Shown here: positions 10,059-21,800 of the stretch, piece after piece | Layout: each line of letters opens with the position of its first letter | Position numbering within the stretch: position 1 is the first letter of the stretch | Origin: Heterocephalus glaber | Lineage: Eukaryota; Chordata; Mammalia; Rodentia; Bathyergidae | Assembly (NCBI RefSeq): GCF_000247695.1 | Contig: NW_004624732.1 | Coordinates: forward strand, 23,845,500-23,909,499 | Length of the DNA stretch: 64,000 nt | Direction of reading: 5' to 3' | Notes under the pieces: model-generated | What the model was told of the DNA's origin: nothing | What the model saw: only the letters and a program-made list of their open reading frames with translations | The model's database searches: none | Made by a program: the position numbers and the translations under genes

Positions 10059-13000
10059 GTAAGGGCCCTGCCTCCCCCCAGCCGCCCCGGCCAGACGGCG
10101 CTGCCCTGGGCGGGGTCGCAGCCGGGTGCCGAAGGACACCTGGGCGGAGAGGGGCCGCCCACACGGGGCCCTGCGCCCGGCAGCGCGCCCTCTGGGGAGG
10201 ATGAGGGAGACCGGGCCAGATCCCCTGGTGGGGAACGATCAGCGGAGCCCAGGGGGACCCGACCAGGTGGCCTGGTCGGGAGCCTGGCGTCCCCGAGGGC
10301 CCCGCCCCGACGGCTCCCGGGCACAGGCGCACCTGCTGACCCCTTCCAAGCCCGTCCATCTCCCGCGTCTCTCCTCGCCCGGCTTTCATGGGAGCGAAGA
10401 GGAAACTTCTGCCATCCGTGTGGGGGTGCTCTGGGAAACTGACCCTTGCTCCTTGGTCCTCTCTGAGCCTCGCTCCCTCTGCAGTGGGCTTCAGTGGCTG
10501 GCGGGTGGGCAGGTGGTGGGCCGGTGGGCAGGCTCAGAAGGGGATACCGCCCCCTGCCCCAAAAGGTCTCGCTCTTGTTTGCCCGAGGCTTAAGCGCTTA
10601 TTGTCCTTGATGGAAATCTTTCTTCTTCTGCAGGGATTTGACTAGTGCTCTTCAAAGGGAAAAGTAAGTCCTGCCTGTTTTGAAAAGTTCTCTACAACCC
10701 CCTTTAGAGAGTAGGACCCCCGTTTGCTTCAGTTCCAGGAAGATTTTTCTCCCTGTTGTGCAGCTGGCTGGTCACTAATGGGCAGTCATTTCACTTTCTG
10801 AACTCGCTGGAACCAGCTTTAGCCTGTCTTTATTTCCATCCTAGTCACAGTTTATTAAATGTCCCTAATTTAACCCAAAGGGCATTTGATGTGAACTCAG
10901 GCAAAGTGAATTGTGAGGCTGAAGGCGTCTCAGGCACTGATGGCCCCAAAGCCAGAGCTACCAACTGCTTAGTGCTGCTTTTGATCCTAAGAAGTTACTG
11001 CTCTGATGAGTATTACAGGTGTAGTGCCTGTCTAATTGTCCTCCCCAAAGGCCTCCTCCTTCCAGAAAGCAGACGAGTGATTGAGTTTAACTGATGAATC
11101 AGCCGGGTTTTATTCACAGTGGTAGAAGACAGCAAAAAGTCGAATGTCCTGTGGACTGTGGCTTCCCTGCAGACCCTAAAGCAACTCTGGGGACGCCACA
11201 GCCTATTGGGAGGATGTTCATTCCTTGCAGAAGAGTAAGTGGCTGCTCACTTATAAAACAAATGCTACATCATTAACCCCAATAAAAAAAATGCTACAAA
11301 GGGATGTGTTTTCAATGTAGCGCACACTGCAGTTTTGTCTGAATGTAGTGTGTTGCCACTAAGTATCTTGACATGCCTGAAAAACTACTTTGAAGGTGAC
11401 CTTGAATTGAAGATAAGTATACAGTATTTAAAACTTCCTAGAGACCGAAAATGTTCCAGTAGGTAAGAGTTGTCCTCTAGGATGAGCGGCAGTTTTGACA
11501 TCTGCTACCAAAATGTAGCCTTGTCTGTGGAGTAGCCCCAGTATCTTTTAGGGTTGGTATTGTGTGAAGGGAGGAGGCTGAAAGTTGGAGGTGAAAGGTG
11601 CTATAAAGTCATCCTGATTTTGGGAGTGATTATGGGAAATTGTGGATGATGAAGGTCTGTAGTCTTTTTTTTCCCCCTCTTTTGTGGTGCTGGGGATTGA
11701 AGTCAACCTCATGCATGTGGGCCAAATGCAGTGCCACTGAGCCACATCTCCAGCCCCACCTTTTTTTATGGGTACTGGAAGTTGAATGCCTTGGCTAGCA
11801 AGGGCTCTTTCACTGAGCTACACCCCAGCTCTTCTAGCCGTAGCTTTTTAAAACTTCATTTCTTGTTGAGGGATTTGACTTCACAGGGGTTGATCTCATA
11901 AAGGCTGAGGTGGGGTCAGTGCATGCATCCCTGATCCCCCAACTCTAAAGACAAGATCTTGTCCTTTTCTTTGGATTTTTTTTTTTTGTATTTTGTTTTT
12001 GGACATTTTCTCACTTTGCAGAACTTTTGCAAGTTGTGTGACCTCACAAGGGCAGTGGCCTTGTTCTGGTGACTTTGATTCCTTGGCAAATAAGGATGTC
12101 AGGCTTGAAATAAGTTGCTGTCAAGTGATGATTCTTAACCTCCTGCACCTCCCATCCTTTTCTTTAAAAAAATTTAAAGCCAGGAATGCATGGGTTATTA
12201 ACTGAACATGGTCTGGACAAACATGAAATTATGCAATTCCCAGGTGAACAGGCCTGCCTGCTTCTCCATGTTCCTAGATAACCACACAGGCTGGAGAAAG
12301 GAAAAAGACGGGCATGCTGCATGGGAGCAGCGTCAGCCCCATGCTGTCCTCTGTGGGGAGCAGACAGTGGCAGGGAAATCTTTCCCGGCATGCCCAAAGC
12401 CAGACTTCTCCTGAGAATTGGTTAGACGTTGGGGTGTGTGTCGGCTTTGTGTCTCAGAGACACACTTTTACGATGTGTTCAAGGAACAGATTGTACCAGG
12501 GACTCTGTTTATGCAGTAAAGTAGGGTCAGCTAATCTGATTCGAAACCTAGGACCCACAAAAGGAGGAGGGTTATCAAAATACGACATAGCACTTTGTTT
12601 TTGGCACCTGTTTCTCTGCAGTGCTCACAATTTAGAGATCTTAAGTGAATCTCTCCTGCTCCCAGTTTGATCATGTTCTCAAAGGATTTGAGATTTCTTT
12701 TTCCCTTGTTGAGGATTCAATGGAGTGCATTTGAATTCCCAGCTACTCGGGAGACTGAGGCAGAAGGATCTCTTGAGCCCAGAAGTTTGGGTCCACTTAG
12801 GCAACATAGTGAGACCCTATCTCTTAAAAAAAATTTAGAAACAAATTCCTCAGCTACATGTTGGTAGAAGGCTGATTTTATTTTGGTCCAGTGGGGGAGT
12901 TTTGTTTAGAGGTAGAAGAAAAGAATCTTTGAGCATCTGAGGATTTTCCAGTTGGGTAAGAAAACTTGAATTGAAACTGAGGTTCTTCCTCCTCTTTTTG

Positions 13001-16000
13001 CATTTTGGAGAGATTGCTGTGAGCCTTACTACAACAACGGTTATGGGCCAGTTGTCCCCTTTTCGGAAGATCTCAGCTTGAGTGAGGAAAACAAGTAGGT
13101 TCTCGGTTTGCACAGGTTACAGAGTTCCAGGACGGAGTTGTAACTGGCCTGAGAAGTGACTGGTAAATAGAAGAGTTGATTAAGAAATAAAAATTATTAC
13201 CACTGTTATTATTTTGTCTTACTGGGGATTGAACCCAGAGCCTTCACACTGAGCTACATCCCAACCCTTTTCATTTTTTATTTTGAGACAGAGTGTCTCT
13301 CAGGTATGCACCACCATGATGGGCTAAAAAAATTATTGTTCAGATTATTCTTCTAAACGTAAGACTTTATGAATAGTCTTCTGTGGATTGAAACCAAATG
13401 GCTTCAAAAGGCCACTTTCTTGGTGCTAGTCTCTTCCTCACTTAGGATTTCTGCAGATAGTAGATTACTGCACTTTTACCTCCTGGACTTGATCGAATAG
13501 ATCTCCTAGAATCGGGAAGGAGTGATTTCAAGCACCTAGAAGGCTTGTGGCCCGAGGGAGCAGAAGCCCCGCTGGCCAGTGGCTTGCTGTGATCTTTGGA
13601 GCCGCTCGAATCTGTGACCAAGCCCAGCCGCAGCCCCTTCACTCAGCCTGTGGGAAGGCTCCCTGACTGTGGCTTCCTGTGTGTTGCAGTGATGTGCTTG
13701 CTCTGCCCATCTTCAAGCAAGAGGAGCCCCAGTTGTCACCTGAGAACGGGGCCCGCCTGCCACCCCTGCAGTACGTGCTGTGTGCTGCCACATCACCGGC
13801 CGTGAAGCTGCATGAGGAAACCCTGACCTACCTCAACCAAGGTAGTAGCTGGATCTCAGGCTGCGGTGGAATAGGTGTGGGAGGATGGCACCGAGAATGG
13901 GGGGAGGTAGTGTGAAAGACCCATTTGGGCCTCATTTGTGGTCCCAGTGGGTGAGGAGGGTGCTTGGGAGGGAGTACAGGCTTTGATGTCAGACATAGGT
14001 TCAGGTTTCCTTGCTGTGTGATCTTCCTGAACCTCATTGTTTTCATCTGAAAAATGGAAATATGGAAAGCCAGGCATGGTGGTTGGTGGCTCATGCCTGG
14101 GGTCCCAGCTACTCAGGCTGCTGAGGCAAGAGAATTTGGAGCCCAGGAGGAAGCCAAGACGAGCCTGGGCAACATAATGAAATCTGCCTCCAAAAAAAGG
14201 AAGCCTTACTCTATTCTGGGTACAGGCCAACAAACGTGGGGACCTGTGTCCCATCCCACGCGTTGCCCTCATGGTCATGTTCAGTGCCTTTTGGCTGCTT
14301 CTGCTGTTTACTGTGACTGCCACTGGTGTCCTTCTAAGCATAGGCTGAGCACCTTTGGTTGACCAGGTCCGCTGTGTGGCAGGGGTGCCAGGAAGGCCAG
14401 GCTGTGTCCTTGCACAGCACAGGGACTGGGTTCCATCCGTCCCAGGCAGAAGCCCTTAGTGCCAGTGGGGACAAGATTGCTGCCACAACTTGGGAGAATG
14501 AGCTTCAGAACTTGAATTTCTACTGTAGCACTCTGTAGTCCTGATTTTGAGTTAGTTGTCTTTTCTTTTTCCATGAGTAACATGAGAAGTGCGATTTCTT
14601 GTGAAGTTTAAAAAGTGGAAGGGAAATGAAGTGCCTGGCGTGGAAGCAGCTCTTCAATTGCTGGTGCAGTGTCCTGGTGGATGCCGTTCTGTTGTGACTG
14701 TGTGTGTCTGGCGTGCTTCTTCCTCCACTGGGTGTCAAGGCCTCTGGGCCTCCTCTTTAAATGGGAGGCACCGAAGAGCTATAGGCCTGGTGTGGGGAGA
14801 GTTGCGCTGACCTGCAGGTGGCTGTGTGTGGCGTCTTGTCTGTAGCTGGTGCGTGGCCTCCGTTCTGTAGAACTTTGCCTCCTCCTTTTGGGAAGCCGGC
14901 CGGGGGTAGAAGTCCAGTGTGGTCATCAGGGTCTGTCTGCTGAACTGGCCAACTCCTGAGCCGGGAGACTAACTGGGGTTCACAGGTGGCTGCAGCTGGA
15001 GCTCATCGTGCAGGCAGTGCTCTGGGCTTCTGTTGGTCTCACGCAGTTAAGCTGTTGGCATCAGTGTCCCCCTCTGGGGATGGTCCGAAGGCCCATACTT
15101 TGTCCTAGAGGCCTGGCCCACAGAGGAAGGTGACCAGCCCAGGTGCAATAGTGGCTCCGTGTCTGTATTGTTTGTGCAGTGGCCCCTGCCCTTGTTTTGT
15201 TTTTTCGGGGGTGCTGCCATCTTCTGGGTGTCTGCTGTCTTCCTTAACTGGAGCGAAGGAACTGAGTTACATTTTCAGCCTGCTGATTTGATGTTTCTGG
15301 CCACCTCCCGAGGCGCTGCTGAAGTCTGTACGGCCAGACAAGGGTGTTGTGTGTTGTGTGTCTGTCATCATTGCCTGTCTGGCCCCGACTTGTAAGGCCA
15401 TCAGCTGGGTTCTCTACACCACTCTCCATTTTTTTTAGTTAGCCCAATTGGGACAATGTTTGGCAGTCAACATACTGGGTCTTTTAAAGGGTTTTAAAGA
15501 GGAGTTAGAGCTGGGAGTGTAGCTCAGTGTAGACTGCTTCGCTAGCATGGGTGATGGCTTGGGGTCCATCTTGGCACTACAAAATAAATAAATAAGTGAA
15601 TAAATTATCCTCAGTATAGTTAGAAGAGGGAAAGAGTTACCCTAGGGTGTCATTATCTTGTGTTAATTTCATGTATTTGCTTTAGATATTTTTACTTATT
15701 TATTTTGTTTTTTTCAGTCATGAGATAGAACCAATGCCTAGGCCATGCTAGGCCAGCACTCTACCACCAAGCTACAACCCTAGGCTAGAACTGTATTTTA
15801 ATTATATATCATCAAGTCTGTCAATCTGGCCTGGGGTGTCGCTCAGTAGTAAAGCCCATGCAAGGCTCTGGGTTTCATTATGCCACAAAAACAAAACAAA
15901 AGTTTCATTCTTCTAAAATGCTTGGAAATGCCTATCTTCAAATTAGCTTAATAGTTTTTGAATGGTTTTAAAATTTTAACTCTGAAATGCTTTAGGAATT

Positions 16001-18809
16001 TGTGGTACAATGTAAAGATTTAAGTGTCCTTATTTTTCTAAATAACTAACCTACTGGTGATTGCCTGATTTACCTTTTTCTCACTGGCTTAAAATATCAC
16101 TTTGAAACATTTGAAAAACTATAATGTGGAATATTAGGCCAGAAATGGACTTTTGTTGATTCTTACCCCATTTTTCATGGAACTCCTTATTGTAGCATGA
16201 AAATACATCTGCTGTTTGAGAGTACAGATTTCTTTAATCATTTTTCTTGGCTATCACCAATCATTTCTCCTCCTCTTTTTCCTCCTTCTTTTTTGTTGTT
16301 CCATGTTAGACTCCAGGCCTCTCGTACACTAAATATGTGCTTTACCGCACTGAGCCCCACCTGCTCCATTTACTTTTATGGATTGTTTTTACAACCATTA
16401 AGATGTCCTCTTGTACCTTTTTTTTAACCACTGAGGAGATCATATGCTTAATACAACTGTTTCTTGCTTTTATTAAATAATATTCTTATAATAACATCTT
16501 CCATTATTAAAATGTCTGAGACATTATTTAAAATGTCTGTGTGTTTCACTATTTCCTCTTGTTATTTAGGAAAGAATATTGTCATAACTACTGGGAAAAA
16601 ATACGCAGTGTAATTATCTTAGTGTCTGTCTTTTATATAATAGAAGTTTTGTGAGGCCTGAGCTTTGTCCTGTCTTTATAACATCTATCCTCACATTAGG
16701 TTTGATACCTTCATAGTTGAAGATGCTCTATAACTATCCAGAAAATTATAAAAGTAGGAATGACTGGTTTTATTTTTTTCCTATCTCTATCTTTTCTTTC
16801 TTTTGCTATTAGTAATAATGCTATACTAGACTTTTTAAAAAAAATTCTTAAAGTGCTAAAGATTGAACTCAGGGCCTTGCCCATTTGAGGTAAGTGCTCT
16901 ACCACTTTTTAACTATACACACATATATATATATGTTTTGTTTTTGTTTTTTGGTACCAGGATCGAACTCGGGTCCTTGCGCTTGCACAGCAGATGGCAA
17001 AACCACTGAGCTAAATCCCCGGCCCTTTAATTTTATATTTTGAAACACAGTCTCATTAAGTTGCCCAGCCTGGGCTTTAACTTTGATCCTCCTGCCTCAG
17101 CCACCCGAGTAGCTAGGATTACAGTCATGTGATACCATGCCTAGTTAGATGTTTTTTCAGCATATTTAGGTAGCTTGTCTTTTATGTCATGTAACAAATA
17201 TATTTTGATCCAATTTTTAAAAGTAGGTTTGAGCATAGTGTTGTGGTATACATCAGTACTCCTAGGTACTAGGAGCCTGAGGCAGGAGGATTGCAAGTTT
17301 GAAGCCATGCTGGGCAACTTAGGGACTTAGTGAGACCCTTTCTCAGAATACAATTTTAAAAGAGAGTCCCCCTCCTCTGCTGAGGGTGTAGCTCAGTGCT
17401 GAGTGCTTGCCTAGGATGCGCAAAGAGTTGGACTCCATTCTTGGTACTGGGGGGGAAAAAGAGTTTTGACATAATTCAAAACATCATTCAAGACCTTTTT
17501 GGTTAATGAAAAAATTTGCCATTCAGTTGTTGGTGTTTATTCTATTGGGTCTATGATATTTACTGTGTTGTTTCTATGAGGCCATCATGTGTTCTCCTGT
17601 TTGTAATGATGTGTTTAAAGTTCCCTTGAAACATGGAAACAATGCTGAATCTGTAAATCAAAAAGCTCCTCCCTGGCCCTGGTGACACAGGCCTGTAATC
17701 TCAGCACTCCCAGAGGCTGAGGTAGAAGGGTCACAAGTTTAAGCCCCACCTGGGGAACTTAGTGACTTACCAAGATCCAAAATTTAAAAAAAGAAAAAAG
17801 GGACTGGAGCTCAGTGCCAAGGCCCTGGGTTTAATCCCCAATACTACCCCCAAAAGGTGTTTTATAAAGCCACTGGATACCAGTTTCTCAGTGCAGTGTC
17901 GGACCAGTACTTAATAACTCTGCTGTGGCCTGGGCAATGGCTGTCACACATGAATGTCCTGTCTCTACACCCAGTGGCCAGTATAGGATATGGTAGAGAT
18001 GGTTTGAAAAACAAAGTAAACCCTTTTCCTCTTAAAGAATTCTGTTTAAAGGGTGGATACCTGTAGGATGGAGACTCGGCAAGATCTCAGATAACTTTGT
18101 CAGTGGCCTAAGGTCACTGTGGGCGGCTTGTTTCAGAGAGGTGGAGAGCCTGAGGGAGAGGAGGTGACCCCAGATAAGAGACAGCTTTTCTAGAATGATC
18201 TGCTGTGGAGAAAGCTTTGGTATTTTCCACCAAAACAACTCTTGAGTCTTAATGGCATAGTAAAGAGTTTTCAGAGGACTCTTTCATTCATTCAAAAAAT
18301 AAATTTTTTTTGGTGATGGGAGGAGGAAGGTGACTCAGAAATAAAAGCTATGTGCAAAGGCAAGAATGGCTTAAAAGAGTGGGTGGGGGTGGGCGCCACT
18401 GAACATACTGTCTATCCCAGCAATCCCGAGGCTTTGGGAGGACTAGGGTTTGGAATGTGAAACATAGGAGTGTTAAGGCTGGGAGACTTAGACCTAATGA
18501 CCCAGTGCTCTAACTGCTTCTCCAAGGTGGGTCCAAGTTACTGAACTGTCTTTGCCTTCTATTGCTTACTTATAAGATGTGGAAAATAAAATCTCTACAA
18601 AGTAGTTGGTACCATCTGCATAAAATTAGTGCAGCCAGGCATAGTGGGGCACACTATAGTCCCAGCACTCTGGGAGGCAGAGGCAGGAGGATCACAAAAT
18701 TTGAGCCCAGCCCGGACAATTTAGTGACTTAGTGAGACCTGGTCTCAAAATAAAATATAAGGACTAGGCATGGAGCTCAGTGTGAAGGCTCTGGGTTCAG
18801 TCTCCAGTA

Positions 18810-18853
<44 letters not shown>

Positions 18854-21800
18854 GCATGCATGAGGAATACTGAACAGAGTATAGAATGAGTACCTGGCAC
18901 TTGCTAAGGACTTACATTACTGGTGTTATTATTAATGAGGGGGAAACACTTCCTTAATACTGTATTGAAAGTTAACAGTGACATTGAGTTGGGACTTTGA
19001 GATTTTTTACTATTGTTATTTTTTATTTTCCCAGCTCAAAGATTAACAGAGGGTCAGCTCTAGGACTAAGAACGGTGGCACCTCTTAAGCTGAAAGATGG
19101 TAGCTTTGGAACAGATTAAAGGCAGAAAGACCTGCTTAACTTGTATCTGTTCTTCATTCACCACACAACAGACAAAACCCTTAGCTGACATTTCTTCTGT
19201 GGGGTGTTAAAATGCTGTTTAAAAAATTGTGATTATAAAAAGTCCTGTCTTACACGATATGAGCCCTTAGGATGATACTTCTGTGTTGAGTACTTCAGAA
19301 TTTGCACAGCACTTTCTTGTGTTCTCCTTCTCCTCCCCTCTCCCTCCCCTCCCCCTGCTTCCCTCCCTGCCCTCCCTCTCTCTCTCCCTCCTCCCACTTG
19401 GGGGAGTGGAACCCAGGGCCTCAGTGCTAGGCAAGGGCTCTACCCCTGAGCTACACGCCCAGCCCTGATCTTTTCTTTTGCTTTATTCTCCCCAAATGTA
19501 GTATTCCCCAGGTGAGATTTTCTGTGTCCATATACCAGGCAGGCCTGGGGTGACTGACTGTGGCACCCCACATGCTGGGTTTTCTGGAAGTGGCTGCGCA
19601 CCTCTTCTGGCTGAAGGGTTCTTGCTGCAGCTGCCCTCTCTGGTACTGTGGTGCTGCTCTGAGGGATGGGAGTGAGAGTGGGTAGCAGAGTAGAGGTGCC
19701 TGGGAAGTGGAGTGGGGAGTAAATGCTTCCTTAGTGAGAAGACCCCAGAATTGGTGGCTTCTACCCCATCCCTACCCCTCCAGTGGTGGCTGCAACAGAG
19801 CCAGATAAGAGCCCCAGGTGACTGAGAAGGAACAATGAAGCCTGTTTTTACCAGCTTCTCCTGGGGGAAATCACTTAATCTCTAGGATCCTGGGTTTCCT
19901 CATCTGAAACCAACACTGTGGATGGTTGCCTGGAGAATTAAGTGAGTGACAAATGTCTGGCAGACAGAAGGTCCCCAGTTCCATTTTTCCCTCTTCGCAG
20001 TTATATCAGTGACTGAGAATTTAAGGAATGAGGTAAAGGATGTTTGTTATCTTTTCATTATAGGTGAAGTTTTCTTTCCAGATTAATTTGTAGCTTGCAG
20101 TTTAGGAGTATAAACTGCAGAAACCAAAAGACCCTAAAGTATATGACTTTTAAAAAATGCCTTCTCCCTTTTTATGATTATAAAAATAATGCATGCTCAT
20201 TGTAACACAGAATAGCTGAACAATATGCAACTATGTACTTTAAAACTTGCTATAGTACTACTACCATCTAGATTTTTCTTCCTCATTAATTAAAAAATAT
20301 ATGTCTAGTCATGGACACATGTGCACATGCATAGGGGATGTGTGTGCCTTTTCCTATTTAGGAAAAATGAGATTACATTATATATTCATGGTTTGACAAC
20401 TTGCTTTTTTTCCCCCTCCAAACAAAATAGCTTCAATTCTTTCCATGTGGGTGTATTAAATAAAAAGTGGGACTGGGGGTATAGCTCAGTGATAGAGTGC
20501 TTGCCTAATATATGTGAGCCCAGGGTTCCATCCCTAGTACTAGGGGAGAAAAAGGCTGATCTTCACTGGCTGCAGTGTGATCATTGTGTAGATGTGTTGT
20601 GATTTACCCTCTTGGGGAGCAATAGGGTTGTTTCCAGTTTTTTTCATAGTCATACCTGGTGAGAATCCATGTGTATATACTTTGTGCTTAACCAAGAGTT
20701 TGCATCTCTAAAGGATAAATGTCTAGACATTGCCAACACAGCATTCTGGTAGATGCCACTGTATTGTCCTCTGTTAAAGTTGTACCGGTTTGTATTTTGG
20801 TGAACAGCAGCTGTTATGGCTTGTAATAGATGTTCCCCCAAAGCCTCATGTGATCACAGATGGGGCTCTTTGGAGATGGCTGGATCTAGGCTGTGTAATG
20901 GCAGGGTCAAGGATGTCATGCTGGGATTGATTCACGGTGCAATGCTAGGATTAAGGGTGTGGGTGCTTAGCACCGGGATAGCCTGGATGTGATTATAAGG
21001 GACAGAAAGGGCTGCTGTTGTTGTATCTTGTCATTTGCTTGCTGCCTTCTGCCTGCCCTGCTTTGCCATGGAGTGTTTCTCCTCCGTGATGCCTGTCTGC
21101 CATGTGCCACTCTGCCTTGGAGCCAGCCGACTATGAATTGAAACCTTCACAAACTGTGAGCCAAATAAACCTTTCCTTCTTAACTTTGGGTGTTGGATAT
21201 TTTGTCTCAGCAATGAGAAAATTAAGACAGTAACTATGTGAATAAGTGTTTATTTCCTCCTCCCTGACCTCTCCCCCAGGTCTGCCACACTTGGAATGTA
21301 TAGACACTGTTCTGTGGCTAGGTCATTAAGTGAATTGATCGCTAAATGATGAATTTACATGTAGTATGTACATTACAATATTCAGAACAAAGAAATGGTC
21401 AAAGGAAACTCCAACTTGGTGACTTTGCTTTTATTTGCATAACTCTTACATGCAGTACTGTAATGGATAAGAGAACATAAAACTATAATACTGTACTGTA
21501 CAATACGATCAGCAAACATTAAAGTACTGTATAAACAAGGTGTACTGTACAGAAAAAAGACATTGAAGATCTATAAACTAGACATACAGAACTATACAAA
21601 AAAAAAGACAGATTGTAAGTCTGAGTATCCGAGTAGCAGGTCAGGTCGTTAAGTCTGAATGGCACCCCTTGGTCATAAGTCTGAAAGTCATTAACAGGTA
21701 GGTCATTAAATGAGGCAGAGAACTTGGCCTTTGTGTTCACTGCTAGTCCTAACCCAGCCTGTGGCCAAAATAAGTCTGAACAAGTGGGGAATGTCTCTGT

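Larger units (their letters stand above)
9570..10400. promoter_or_regulatory. TFCP2L1: CpG island promoter of TFCP2L1
   Basis: This is a sharp jump in G+C and CpG density compared with both flanks. It covers the GC-box array, the TATA-like element, exon 1 and the first part of intron 1. It marks the main promoter. The long antisense open frames inside it are what CpG-rich DNA produces by chance. Confidence 0.85.

Noticed and set aside
9631..10442. Long overlapping open frames on both strands of the CpG island
   Set aside because: CpG-rich DNA has few stop codons in any frame. None of these frames has a domain or family match, and the real exon 1 uses only 62 nt here.
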